Source: Pelobates cultripes (Eukaryota; Chordata; Amphibia; Anura; Pelobatidae). Taken from it: 64,000 nt of DNA. The stretch is from positions 235,586,829 through 235,650,828 of the forward strand of contig OW240912.1 of NCBI GenBank assembly GCA_933207985.1, given 5' to 3'. Position numbers and translations under genes: made by a program. Shown here piece by piece: positions 44,553-56,711 of the stretch. Numbering within the stretch: the first letter of the stretch is position 1; each line of letters starts with the position of its first letter. The notes under the pieces were generated by a model. That model was not told where the DNA came from and did not search any database. It was given only the letters and a program-made list of their open reading frames with translations.

Positions 44553-45869
44553 AGCCAGCTGTGTGAGGGTGGTAATTTAAATTTTTTTTAGTATTAAAAA
44601 TAAAAAGAATGATAAGGGGTACGGGTAGCAGTAGGAACAATGGACAATCAGGTGGCCAGATTTTGTACTGATGGTTGGCTGGCTGTCCAGTGCAGAGAGC
44701 CCCACATTCAGCCTACAACCAGGGTTGGTAGATCGCATATCAGAAGCCAGGTACCACAAAGGGTTAAAGGGACACTCCAAACCCCTTATGACCTTCACCT
44801 GAAGTGTTTCAGGTGTGAAGAGTGTGTCCTAATTCTTGCATTTTACAAAAAGTTACATTTGAAATCTGTTCCTTGCATTTGCACATTGTGCGGACAGGTA
44901 GTTTGGAACGGACAGATTTATGAGTGAGTTTAAATCAGTCACTAGCCGTTTAATTCTCTGTGGAGATATTAGATATGAGTCGCACACAAAGTGCAGGTAG
45001 AAGGAACTGTCAGATTTATAAACTCTGTGCACTGCCGCATCACTATTAAGAGGCTGCAGATAAAAGGTTACTCCAAGCACCATGATCCCATCAGTGATTT
45101 GCAGTGGTCATTATGCCTGGAGTCTGTGTGCAGTATTAACCTATCTGTTGCCAGACACGTTACTCCACCTCCTGCCTCGTCATTATCTTGTTTCAGGCTG
45201 GCTCTTGTCAGTTCTGTGCATATTCCTATGTACATAATTGCATTAATTAACCAAGTGTTGCTTTAATTTGATCATGGCCAGGAAACACCTTGTGCCTATG
45301 TAGTTGCACTTGGATATCACAACTAAACTGAGCTTTAACACTATAATGGCTTATTTGCATGTCCTAACATTTTGGTGTGAACAGGGTCCCTGCTCACACC
45401 AGGGAGTCCCAGGTATCCATCAATATCTGTGGCTCCCCTCTGCCAGTTGGGACAATTTTTAGTGCCCCCAGACTGACAGATGATCTTTATGCAGTGTTCA
45501 AATTGAGTGGTGCATGCAGCACTTTAAATAGGCATTCAAATCCCTGTTGCTGCAATTAGGTTAAATCTCTGCTTACCCCACTAAAATTGCACCAGTTGAC
45601 ATAGGGCAGGTATTTTTAGTGGCTCTGGACTGACTGGTGAGCTGTATGCAGCTCTTTAAATCTATTGATTTTTGGGCTTCAGGCTTCTGAAGTAAGGCAT
45701 TGACAGGGTCTCCTTGCATAATAAAAAAAATAAACTGGGAGTGCACATGTCCAGAGCTGTGGGTATCTGCCCAAGGGTGCTACAGGAAGGGAAGTCAGAT
45801 CTTCAATATACAGGAGAGAGAACCCAGGCACACCAAGGTGTTTCAAAGTACAAAGTACAGGGAACAAAG
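44553..45869. other. ankfy1 intron 1, unassigned with MITE fragments
   Basis: MITE-like starts are seen at 44764 (TTAAAGGGACACTCCAAACC) and about 45066. The remainder is unrecognised. Confidence 0.35.
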
Positions 45870-46412
45870 TACAGCAACATTTTTGCTCTTATAGAGCCTT
45901 TATCAATTCATATGGATTCCTCTTTAAGTCACATTTACACCTTTGCTCAATCACTTCATTATCCTGTGACAATCTCTTTTCCTGCTATCAACTACAGGAT
46001 TTCTCAAGGGCCACACCATTCTTATGTAATTACATAATGTTACCTATCTGACGTTCCCCTTGCCTCCATTGCTTTAATACATCCCTTAAACATCTATTTA
46101 TTGAAAACCCTGCTTATGATTTTCACAACTACACAGTCCACATCACATTCTAAAATTCCACTCTGATTCCTCACACACCACATTTACAAGTGTAACTAGA
46201 CACATCATCACAATGATGGCCCTTTTATCCAAACATTCTGTCAGCATTTTTCTTCCTCTTTCTTTTCTTTCTCTCAATTCTGCCTAGATTGAAACCTCAT
46301 TGAAAGGTGGACAACTTGTATCAGTCAACAGTATTTTGTGTTTCCATTACTGATATAAATATATACACTGTATAATTGTAAAGTTCTGCTGATATGTTGG
46401 CGCCATATAAAT
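45870..46412 (+). mobile_element. L2-like LINE 3' end next to exon 2
   Basis: Ends with TGATATGTTGGCGCCATATAA, the L2-type 3' tail. Upstream sequence includes GATTGAAACCTCATTGAAAG-type phrases that precede such tails. It stops about 28 bp before the exon 2 acceptor. Confidence 0.55.
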
Positions 46413-46440
46413 GTGGTATGTATTTTCTTGTATGTTACAG

Positions 46441-46633
46441 AGGAAGTGGGCAAGTTGCAGAAACATCTGGCTCTTCTTCGCCAGGAATATGTGAAAATGC
46501 AGCAGAAACTGGCAGAGACTGAGAAGAGATGCACTTTGCTAGCTGCTCAGGCCAACAAGGAGGTTTCGGGTGACTCTTTCATCAGTCGTCTTCTTGCAAT
46601 CGTGGCCCAGCTCTTTAAACAGGAGCAGTACAG
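46441..46633 (+). CDS. ankfy1: ankfy1 coding exon 2 (coiled coil, BTB start)
   Basis: Acceptor TTACAG (46435-46440), donor GTAGGT (46634). The exon enters with two bases completing codon 4 and exits with two bases of codon 68. It encodes residues 4-67: a charged heptad-like helix (EEVGKLQKHLALLRQEYVKM, then KLAETEKRC) at about residues 4-45, a linker, and SFISRLLAIVAQLFKQEQY, the lead-in to the BTB domain. This is very close to mammalian ANKFY1. The coiled coil is expected to mediate self-association. Exon 2 is separated from exon 1 by the 22.2-kb intron. Confidence 0.95.
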
Positions 46634-47890
46634 GTAGGTGAGCCTCTTTCTGTTTTTATGCTTTGTACTTACGGAATAAAATTTGCATTTTTGCGTAGAA
46701 AAAGGACAGTGAAACCGCATTGGACCAAATAGTTAGAAACGTAGCCTGAAAACACACTTTTATTTTCAAGATAACAAAATACTTGGTCACAATAAACGGA
46801 GGGGGTGTGGTGCTGACAGAGCCCCTTTAATTATACCTAATTTACCTTGTTTCATACATTATAATTTAAATTTTTATTTTTAGCCAGAAACTGCCTGCTT
46901 CTAGTAATGTTTATCTGTTTAGCCTTTTAAGGTATGTTAAATCTCATGTTAAACTCTGCACACTCTCTCTTTCAAGTTTTAGCATTAATTAAAGGGACAC
47001 TCCAAGCCCCATAACCACTACAGTACACCGCCTTCTGGTTTGGCCTGAGCAGCTAGCAGAGTGCACCTCTTCTCAGTCTCTACTGTTTTTTTTACATACT
47101 GTGTGCAAGTAAGCTGTCAAACCATTTATAAACGGTTTGACACTTATGTTGTAGTCTAAGTTTGTCTGAAAAAGTTCATACAAATGCATTTTTCTTGCGA
47201 ACTGTAATTTTAGAAAATGAAAATGCAAGGATGCTGCTAACTTCTAAAGCAATTTAGTAATTCCAAGTGCTATAGGGGATTAAAGTGTTCCTTTTAGCCA
47301 ATTTATATTTATTTAAAGCGTCTGTCACTTTTTTTGTTTTTTGATTTGTAGTACTTCACAGTGTGCCCAGGGAAGCCTAGTTTTTATTCCACTGAAGTTA
47401 CATTGTTTTATAAATGTATACATTATGAAAAGTAGGAACTAAAGGTGGAGGTTGTCAAAAGGTGGAGCTTTATTCAAGCTCTGCATTATATGTTAACTTT
47501 GTCTTTTGATTCCCTTTCTTACTTACCTCACTCCAACAATACATCACCTTCTCCTACCAATGACGCTCACGCTCTGGAAAGCTGAACATGTGTATGCAAT
47601 TACACTTCCTACAGTGTGCATACTTTCTTAAAAGATAGATGAAAATAAAAATAAAGCAAGCTGTTTCTCCTACTTTGTGGTTCCATAGTTTCCAATAGTA
47701 TACCACTATTGTGCTATTTTCTTTCCAAGTAAAGTATAAAACAACAGTTCTAAGATAGGAATATCAAAAGATTACACATTCAGTTATAGATGCCAGGCTG
47801 AGCTCTATAACAATACCATTCCGATTTAAACTAAAGCAGAAATATGAAAATTCTTTTAAGTCAAGTCAATGGGGTATTGATTTTACCATT
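46634..47890. other. ankfy1 intron 2, 5' part
   Basis: A TTAA MITE-like segment at 46989-47296 (AAGGGACACTCCAAGCCCC to GTGTTCCTTTTAG). Otherwise no recognisable feature. Confidence 0.4.
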
Positions 47891-47898
47891 CTGTATAC

Positions 47899-48300
47899 CA
47901 TGGGTCGTCAACCTGGTCCCTACCGCCCACTAGTGGGCGTTTCAGGATTCCAGGTGGGCGGTAGGGATTTTCTAATTTTGAGAGACTGGGCGGGCGGGTG
48001 CGAGCCGGCGGTACCCCTGCGACCGGGTACCGCCATCACCATTTGCGGCCCCGGCCCGCGCGGCAAACCGCCGGTGCTGCATATGGAGGGTTCCATCGGG
48101 TGGCCCATTCTGTCAGGGCCATCCGATGGATGTGGATTGTAACAGCGCGACCGGGCCCCCTGTGATTACATCACTGAGCTGGGAGGAAGTGACTGCATGT
48201 CACTCCTCCCAGCTAACACTGAGAGCCACGCGGGAGGAAGACCAGGGAGTCAGAGTGATGCATTAGTGGGCGGTAGGTAGAAAAAGGTTGGCTACCACTG
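47899..48300. mobile_element. hAT MITE with perfect 8-bp TSD
   Basis: CTGTATAC at 47891-47898 and 48301-48308. The ends CATGGGTCGTCAACC and CAGTGGTAGCCAACC (other strand) are inverted, followed by inverted TACCGCCCACTA blocks. GC-rich interior, no transposase. Confidence 0.85.
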
Positions 48301-48308
48301 CTGTATAC

Positions 48309-48865
48309 TGTTCATTCCTGTGGCTTTTTACTTCAGTCACTGTAATTTGAATTGTTGTGCATGTAAGATTGCCAATATTTATAATTGTATTGTTGTTACC
48401 CATTTGTGACAACAAAAGTCAGAGTTGTAATGGTTTACAGAGTTGTTTTTATGTGGCCAAGTTCATAGCATAAACAACAAAGTTGTTACATCAAATTCCC
48501 CACAAGTTCATCCCACTTCCCTGCAGATGCATCACTCTGTGTGTTGGAGGAAGGGAGTGTTCACGAGCTGGGGGGAAGGGGGTCTAGCAGCACGTTTTGA
48601 GAATACAAGAGGCTGTCTCTTCCATTCTCAGTTATAATCCCCAAGGCTTTTCAGAATGGACATCTCATGCCTCAATTCACAGGCTTGCACAAAATCTTTC
48701 TATTTCTAAAAATTCGGAGGTGCATTTGTTACATTCTGACATTTAACTGTTTCAGTGTTAGAAATTTAGATTTTACTTAGGCCTTAATATATGTAACTGT
48801 TTATGAAATGCTCCTATACTTTAAAACTGCCTTTAATAAATCTCTCTTTTGCGGCTAACCATATT
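48309..48865. other. ankfy1 intron 2, unassigned
   Basis: No recognisable feature. Confidence 0.35.
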
Positions 48866-49235
48866 ATCATTATTATTATTATTATTATTATTGGCATTGA
48901 CTATACACCAACAGATTTTGCAGCTCTTTACGATATTATAAAGTGGACTTAAATAGAAAATGAGACAAACTATTACAAATTTTGAGCGGAACAACAGGTT
49001 GATGTGGATTTTGCTCAAACAAGCTTGCAATCAAGTGGAGGAGGGGTATAAAAACACAGGAGGAAAGGGAGCGTGAAGTATAGCAACCAAGTGAGAAGCA
49101 GCAGAATTGGAATGTGAGCGTGAAGTGGAGTATGGACCGACTAACTAAGAGAGTAAGGAAGTCCATACTATATTCTGAAGGTTTGGACTTTTAGGGACTT
49201 CTTAAAGGATTGAAGAGTAGAGGGGAGGCACGCTC
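48866..49235 (-). mobile_element. L2-like LINE 3' region
   Basis: Starts with a TTA triplet run (48866-48892) as expected for a minus-strand L2 tail, followed by phrases such as CAAACAAGCTTGCAATCAAG and GGACTTCTTAAAGGATTGAA that recur in frog L2 3' ends. Decayed and without a clear ORF. Confidence 0.45.
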
Positions 49236-52165
49236 TCCCTCTCTGCATTCCCTCTCCACCCATTCCCCATCACCTCTGCTTGCCGGCTCAGAGAGCACAT
49301 ATGCTGATTAAAGGTCCCAATTACTAGTACCCAATAGGGCATTGTACATTAAAAAAAAAAAAAAAAAAAGAGTTGGAGTAACCCTTTAATGTGTGTGTTG
49401 CATATATCCTGTCCTAGTAATGCAGCATTGAGAAGACTTGTGTATAGTAGTGCAGGGAATGTAATTAAAGCTCAGCCTTAATGGTCTTCAGCTATAAAAA
49501 AAATTGATTGCATGCTCTTTCTCTGTGTCCTTACCACTATCTTTGCATAGCTTGCTGTTTCAGTTAGTTCCTGTTATGCGCTTTCGGAAATATTCATGTT
49601 TTATCACAGGATGTGACCGAAAACCAGATTCCTCATTTCCTTGAGTACAGGAAAAGCTAGTTGAGAGCTTTTTGTATACTTAACATTAGTCAGGCCTTCT
49701 AGACATATAGCACAACATGCTAATATTAGATGTCTATCATTTTCTAGTTTTTAATAATACATTATTGAACAGTTGTTTTTTTGTTTTTTCTTACATCTTT
49801 CCAGTCTTGTAAAATGTTGCAAAATGCGCAAACACAAATTATTAAACTGAAGATCAAGCAACACAAATACACCAACTCTGTGCCTTCATCAGCTCTTGAC
49901 TCCTGTTGACTTCATAGCCCTTTGGCTTTCACATTCGCATTACACAACGCGTTAATTAATCCTCTTCAAAGCCAAGCTGTCAGTTCTAGAGAAGTGATAG
50001 TTCCATGTCCCCTCAACCCAATAAGTGCTGTTTAATTGTACTGAGGAGGTAAGAAAAAATAAAATAATCTCTGCAGCACTTGCATGTTCAGGCCAACATT
50101 GATACTCCTTGTGCATTCATTAGTGCTGCAAGTATATACTCTCTCATAAATTGCTATAGTATTGCGGTCTGTGATGTGCTGCAGTTGTTAATGTAATTTA
50201 CATGCCATTTTATACAAAGTTAAAACTACTGAATGTTTTTAGTAACATAAAACCTCACTTTTAATTAGCTATTTGTGCAAAATCGCGACAGTGACAATTT
50301 ATTGTAATAACGACACTTGCTATGGTAAGTTGTTGTAGATAATTCAGGTACATTATTTCACTAGGATCCACTCACTGACATGTGATTGTGTTTTGTGTTG
50401 ACATAAGACACATTTATTTCTACTAGTCGTACTACTACTAGTAGTTGTAGTTTAGCTTTCTGTTACTGACAGAGGAGCACATTTAATGACTTACAGTGTT
50501 GTCTAGTCAATTGATTTTGCAATTTTGCAAATTCTGTGCCTAAACTTTCATATTATTTCACAGCTGACATTGCTGACACAACATTTGTGTACATTTTTTA
50601 TTGCACTTCCCATATTTACACTTTGGCAGTGACTTAAAAGAACACTCCATTCAAAAAATGGGAGTGAGGAATCACTATTTTGTAGATATACCCCTAATGA
50701 AAGCATACAAGCAAAATTTTTTTTATTTTTTTTTGCTGTATGTTATCTAAAAAGACTTTGCAAAAACTGCAGTTCTTATGACTTTGTCCTTTGCAAGAAC
50801 CAAGAACTCCCCTTCTTTCCCGGAAAACACTTTCAGTCTCTTCATGCGGAAATAACCAGAGTCGTCTTAATAAGAAACCTCTGAATCAGTCCCTCCGTGT
50901 GCACAGTGCAACATCGTTTAGCAAGAACTCTGGTCTGTTGTCAAGTCTCTGAGAAGGAATGAGGGAGGAAACAGACACATTCAAGAAGAGCTTGGCTGCC
51001 ACTTCCATTAGCTCTGGGGAGTTAATGGAAAGTGGAGGCAAACCTGACTGCCTGTCTGAGTGACATCCATGGAGGTGTTTCATAATTTAATTGTAAACAT
51101 TTTAATTTCTCATAGAAATTGGCACTTGTATAAACTGGAATTAAAATTGGATACTCCTCAGCCAATAAGCTCTTTAGCAAGCTGACATGCTTAATGGGTG
51201 TAGAGTAGTCCTTTGAACTGTCAGTATGTTTTTAATTTTTTTAAATTTATTTTTAAATTGATAAATGGTTACTATTTGTATGATTGCATCAAATAAATCT
51301 AAGTAATAAATTAAACTAAGGAAAATGGAAATGCTTACAAATTATTATCTTGCATATAATTGATAATAAGGATACATATAATTTCAGGCTTGTCCAGTTG
51401 TTTAGTAGACTCCTTTACGGTCGAAATAGTTCCATTGTAAACAGCTGTTGTTTACTAGGCTCTAAGGGATACAAAATATTTATATATTCTAATACAAAAA
51501 ATAAATATATATTTTTTTAAATTAATTTTATTTTTATTCTGATTGAAATATTTGAAGATTAATTCACTTTATTACCCTCTAGGTTTGCAAACCCACCTTT
51601 TTAAGTGCTTCTTGTTGTATCCCTTCAGAAATTATCTGATTTCAATCAAACATTTGTTTACAAACTCGTGTGTCACTTTAGTACTAGGCATTTCCTAATG
51701 TAAAGTAAACAAAATACTGATTAGTGAACAGCACACAGCAAAAAATAGTTTTACATTTGACTAGTTTCTTCAAATGACCAATTTTTGAAAACAAATATGA
51801 GTTTTCAGTTACACTATATGGCCATATTCAGTTACACTAAATTTAACATGGGAAAATAACATTCTAACAGCAATACTTACTGCTTAAACGGCTTCCAGAG
51901 ACGCTCCACAATTTATGCTTTCTTATGGTCACTCCCAAAGGGATGGTGGATGGGTGAGGATTCTCAGCCTAATAGGAATCAGGGCTGGAATCAAAACATA
52001 CATAGAAAAAAGATGAATTGGGGGCACACCCGGAACATGCATTTTTAAGTAATTGTTCTGCTTTAAAGACCAAAATACATTACAAAATACAGATTTGGAA
52101 ACAGAAAAATTGGTATTGGAGGCACGCCCGTAACACTACTTATAAATATTAAACTTTGTGTAGGA
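49236..52165. other. ankfy1 intron 2, unassigned
   Basis: About 2.9 kb with no coding similarity. An A-tract at 49350-49368 is followed by GAGTTGGAGTAACCCTTTAA, resembling the end of a TTAA MITE. The rest was not recognised. Confidence 0.4.
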
Positions 52166-54400
52166 CCCATCGATATTAAGGTACTGTGACATATATACCC
52201 TTCTCCTGTCCCTCTCTGGCTATCTCTTCATATAATGCTGCCCTCACCTCTGCCCTAGACGCTGCAGCCCCGCTCCAAGCACGCAGCTCAAGGAGAACGC
52301 GCCTCCATCTGTGGCACACTAAGTCAACCAGCTACCTGCAGAGATGCTCCCGTTCAGCTGAAGGCTGCTGGAGGAAGTCTCGCACCTTGTCAGACTTTCT
52401 ACATTATACATTTGTCTTGCGTTCATACAGCACGGCCCTCACCCTTGCTAAACAGTCCTACTTTCCTCTCTCATTAGTTCATGCTCCCGCAACAATAGGC
52501 ATCTTTTTCATACCTTTAACTCTCTTTTTCGCCATGCTGTGGCCACCCCACAAACTAATCTTTCAGCTGATAGCTTTGCATGTTACTTTGACAAGATTAA
52601 ACTGTTAAATGAATTCTCCCCTCTCTATCTCAACCTCACTTGGACCATGCCATCACTACCCTCCAAGACTTTTCTCCAGCTACTGAACAGGAGGTGGCTG
52701 CACTTCTCCTTTCCTCTTGTCCCACCACGTGTCCGCTTGATCCCATCCCATCCTACTTCATCAGATCTCTCGCCCCTTGTCTGGTGCAGTCATTAACGCA
52801 CATCCTCAACTGCTCTCTTCTGGTGTTGTCCCAGCTCCCCTTTAACATGCTACTGTTGTACCTGTACTCAAAAAGCCATCTCTTGACCCAACTTCCCCTT
52901 TCAACTATCGTCCCAAATACCTGCTCCCTTTTTCCTCAGAGCTTTTGGAAAGGCTTGTCTTTACCCGTCTGACTTGCTTCCTCAATTCCAACTCTCTCCT
53001 CGACCTTCTTCAGTCTGCGTTCCGCCCACTCCACCGAGACTGCGCTTACTCAAGTTACAAATGATCTAATTGCTGCTAAATCCAAAGGCCACTACTCCGT
53101 ACTTATTTTTCTTGACCTCTCTGCTGCCTTTGACACTGTTGATCATGTCCTCCTACTCCTAACTCTTTAATCTCTTAGTCTCTGTGACACAGCCCTCTCA
53201 TGGTTTTCCTCCTATTTCTCCCAATGCTCTTTCAGTTTCTCTTTATCCAATTACACCTCCTCCTCATCCTGTCTCCTCAAGATTCAGTTCTTGGTCCCCT
53301 TTTGTTCTCTCTCTTACTGCCTCTCTTGGCAAACTCATTAATTTGGATTCCACTACCACCTGTACGCTGACAACACCCAGATATATCTCTCCTCTCCCCT
53401 GCTGTCCTACAACGTGTTGCCTATTGCCTTTCTTCTATCTCTGAATTGATGTCCTCCAGCTTTCTGAAACTCAATCTCTCTAAAACTGAGTTTCTTATTT
53501 TTCTTCCTCATAACACTGATCTCCCTCCTTCACTCTCCCTGCAGGTTGATGGTACCTGCCTCACCCCATCCTTTCAAGCTCATTGTCTTCTTGTCATTTT
53601 TGATCCTGGCCTCACCTTTGCGCTTCATGTCCGGACTGTTGCTAAAACCTGTTGATTCCACCTTAAAAACATTGCCCGCATACGCCACTTTTTTATGCAA
53701 GATGCTGCCAAGGAGATTGTTCATGCTCTAGTAAATTCTCCTATAAATTACTGTAATTCTCTCCTAATTGGTTTCCCCAGAAGCCATACTGCTCCCCTAC
53801 AATCTGTGATGAATGCTGCTGCCAGGCTGTTCTTTCTCCCCCGTCGCTCCTCTCACCTCTGTTGATCCTTACACTGGCTTCCTGTACCCTTCAGGTGTCA
53901 ATTAAAAATACTAACCCTTACCTATAAATCTCTAACCAACTCTAGCCCCTCTTACGTATCTTCACTGATTCACAGGTATATGCCCCCTTTCGGTCTCTCC
54001 GCTCTACTGGTGACCACCTCCTGTCTGCTGCTCGCACCCTTACTGCAAATTCACGCCTACAAGACTTCTCACGGGCTCCTTTTCTTTGGAGTAGCCTGCC
54101 TACCCCTGTCAGACTCTCCTCTAGTCTTTAAGAAGTCCCTCAAAACCCATCTTTTCAGGATTGCTTATACCTCCAAGAGTAACTTCTCTCTCTCAAACCC
54201 CTCTCTTGCTCTCTCCTCAAGGGCCACCACTCCACTCTCGCCTCCAGTTCTGCTACTTTCCTACCACGTCTATTTGCCGTCTCCCTCAATACCCTTCATG
54301 TTGTGTTTTTATACCCCACCTCCTCTAGACTGTAAGCTTGTGTGAGCAGGGTCCTCAACTACCTATTGTTCCTGTTACACTTTGTTATTGTGTCATTTGG
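52166..54400 (+). pseudogene. L2/CR1-group LINE, decayed endonuclease-RT ORF
   Basis: Fragments in shifting plus-strand frames follow L2-type ORF2 order. About 52220-52470 has YNAALTSALDAAAPL and SYSTALTLAKQSYF. 52640-52850 has ATEQEVAALLLSSCPTTCPLDPIP. About 53100-53150 has an [17 protein letters not shown] RT block. About 53365-53390 has YADNTQIYLSS, where the family motif is YADD. 53446-53655 has KLNLSKTEFLIFLP. The C-terminus (54120-54170) has KKSLKTHLFRIAY. Stops and frameshifts are frequent and the second catalytic Asp reads Asn. The usual 3' tail is missing after TGTAAGCTTGTGTGAGCAGG. It lies within ankfy1 intron 2 in the gene's orientation. Confidence 0.8.
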
Positions 54401-55108
54401 TAAATTCACCCCCCCCCCTTTTTTTTTTTTTTTTAAATCAAAATTAAATATTAGGTTTTTGTTCACTTTCTATGTTCATTTGTGCTACAACATGTAGTTT
54501 AGAGGTTCAAATGCTATAATACGTGCCCATTGCAAGAGATTTTATGTCTCTTTAACCTTTGTTATAGTTATGTTATTTATAATTGCGGTAGTTTGCATAA
54601 ATCACTACATCTATTAGCCTTTCCATTTTGTCAGACTAATAGAAATAGTTGGCTATCCAGGTATTTGTATGGAGCGCACTTTGTGTAGGGGTACACTGTC
54701 TAAGGTCCCACCTCTCCTATTAGTCTCAAGACAGGTCAAGCTCTGGCAAACTCTGTACACTGTTCCATTGCCAAAACTGTGAATGAGGGTTTAAATAGAG
54801 TACTGATCACTTTAGTATAGCTGCTGTTGGCCTATTCAGAAGTTTCACTCATCCTATCTGATTAATGGAACTAACCCTCTGGACTGAACTACATATGCTT
54901 TAAACCCCTACTGAAGAGGAATGTATGGCATACGAGAAAGCCCCATATACCAAAAGCTTCTGAACTTTAAAGGTGAATAACTTTTTTTTATTTTTTTTAT
55001 GCATTAAAAATAAGTGACACTGGGATTGACAAATGGCTGATGTTCTATCAAAGCCTCAGTTATTTCTGTTTTTGTCTTCTCCCCTCTCCCCTCTCATATT
55101 AAATGCAG
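54401..55108. other. ankfy1 intron 2, 3' part
   Basis: No repeat recognised. Ends with a pyrimidine-rich tract (CTTCTCCCCTCTCCCCTCTC) and the exon 3 acceptor TGCAG. Confidence 0.45.
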
Positions 55109-55227
55109 TGATCTTAAAATAAAAGTTGGTGACCAAATGATTAGTGCTCACAAGTTTGTGCTGGCTGCAAGAAGTGAGACTTGGAGTCTGGCCAACCTAG
55201 CCTCAACTAAAGAGATAGACCTCTCAG
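55109..55227 (+). CDS. ankfy1: ankfy1 coding exon 3 (BTB core)
   Basis: Acceptor TGCAG (to 55108), donor GTGAGT (55228). The 119-bp exon completes codon 68 (AG+T, Ser) and encodes residues 68-107 with one base left over. The protein reads DLKIKVGDQMISAHKFVLAA, then RSETWSLANLASTKEIDLS. This is the start of the BTB fold (beta strands and the conserved Ala-His-Lys of BTB domains), which usually mediates dimerisation or adaptor binding. Longer open frames here run into intron sequence and are not real. Confidence 0.95.
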
Positions 55228-56235
55228 GTGAGTGTTTTTGTTTTGTTTTTTCCTGGTCATTTGTTTTTTTATTCTCTTCTGTGCATGATTTTGTAAACAT
55301 GCAAAAATCATTGGGCACATGTTAGCCCATAACTTGCAGCCTATAATTGCTGTCAAATGTTGGACAGTTAATGCAGATTGAGGGTCTAGGTCAGGCATAG
55401 GCAACCTTCGGCACTCCAGATGTTTTGGACTACACCTCCCGTGATGCTTTGCCTGCATTATGGGTGATGTCACAACATCTGGAGTGCCGAAGGTTGCCTG
55501 TCTCTGGTCTAGGTTATACTGCAGGGAAAGGCACATGTTTGAAATAGAATAAAAATGATGTTTTAAAAGTTAGTATAAATCAATTTTACTGAAAACAGAT
55601 GAACATTGTTCAAAAACCTATGGCAGCATAACCACCACGATGAACTTTAGCTGTTATGGTACTTACAGTGACTCTGTATGTATGTATTTTTTTTTTTTTT
55701 TTAAATGTATTTATTTTTTTGTCTACCAAGTTAAGTCACATTTTCATATTTCAAAGTCCATTGAGTGCATAGGAGTAATTACTTTGCATTCTTCTGGATG
55801 AGATGTGCTTGCGTATAGGTCTAGTTGTTCAGATTTGCACACAGCATGCTGCACAACATATTAGTATTGAGTCATGCTAATCCTTATTGGAACTAGTTGA
55901 TGACAATTGCAGGGATCTCTTTTTTTAGAGGAGCAAAATGTGATATCACGCTCTGCAAATCATCAGGAATTTGTGGGAAGAGAACATTTATTACATATGT
56001 AGGGACATTTCTCTGCATAACTGTTTGATAATAGCTGATTTTGCAGTGTTAGTGCAGGTGGCAGTGCAGAGACCTTGAGGATGTGATAATCTCCTTGGTT
56101 AAATTACTTATAGTAGTATTAGTATCACTATATTGCTTTGGGTTGAATAGCTGCCCTGGTTGTGATGTGTAACCTACCATTTGCAGTACTATACAGATGT
56201 TTATCAGGAATGAAGCTTGGCCTCTCTACCCCCAG
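55228..56235. other. ankfy1 intron 3
   Basis: 1008 bp. Contains the small hAT MITE at 55392-55506 and a T-tract near 55690. Nothing else recognised. Confidence 0.6.
55392..55506. mobile_element. 115-bp hAT MITE with perfect TSD
   Basis: GTCTAGGT at 55384-55391 and 55507-55514. The ends are CAGGCATAGGCAACCTTCGG and its near-complement. Inverted CACTCCAGATGTT arms form a hairpin. Confidence 0.9.
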
Positions 56236-56371
56236 ATTCGAATACAGAGGTGACCATGGCAATGCTGCAGTGGGTCTACACTGATGAGTTGGATTTGAAA
56301 GAAGATGATATCTTCTTAACAGAGCTGATGAAGCTTGCAAATCGTTTTCAACTTCAACCCCTGCGGGAAAG
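56236..56371 (+). CDS. ankfy1: ankfy1 coding exon 4 (BTB, 3' part)
   Basis: Acceptor CCCCCAG (to 56235), donor GTAATG (56372). The 136-bp exon completes codon 108 (G+AT, Asp) and encodes residues 108-152, with two bases of codon 153. It reads DSNTEVTMAMLQWVYTDELD, then EDDIFLTELMKLANRFQLQP. This matches the ANKFY1 BTB helices; the YTDEL and LMKLANRFQL stretches are strongly conserved in the family. Confidence 0.95.
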
Positions 56372-56711
56372 GTAATGGCAATGGTTTTAAAGGATGGATG
56401 GACAACCAGTTATTATCCTGCAAGTGTTGTGATAACATTATTGTTCTTTTTGCAGTGCATTAAAGCAGACCCGTTGTTTTTTTTTTTTTTTTTGCCTTTG
56501 TCTGTCATTTTAGATTTTTCACACACCAACGTACACAGCTATAAACACAGAAGGAGAGCCTGCATAGAGCCCCCATTTTTCAAATTATTGTTAAATCTAG
56601 ACACATGAAAAAACACAAGGACAGCGCTATATGTATGCAAAATGGCACAAACTTCTACGGAAAATGTATTGTTACTATAACAAGCGTTTCTCCCTTTTTT
56701 CAGTGCAAATG
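56372..56711. other. ankfy1 intron 4, 5' part
   Basis: No recognisable feature before the CR1 tail. Confidence 0.4.

Noticed and set aside
50440..50470. Short inverted repeat around ACTACTACTAGTAGT
   Set aside because: Too short and simple to distinguish from chance in low-complexity sequence.
55137..55325. 62-aa gene around exon 3
   Set aside because: The first 30 residues are ankfy1 exon 3; the rest is translation into intron 3 past the GTGAGT donor.
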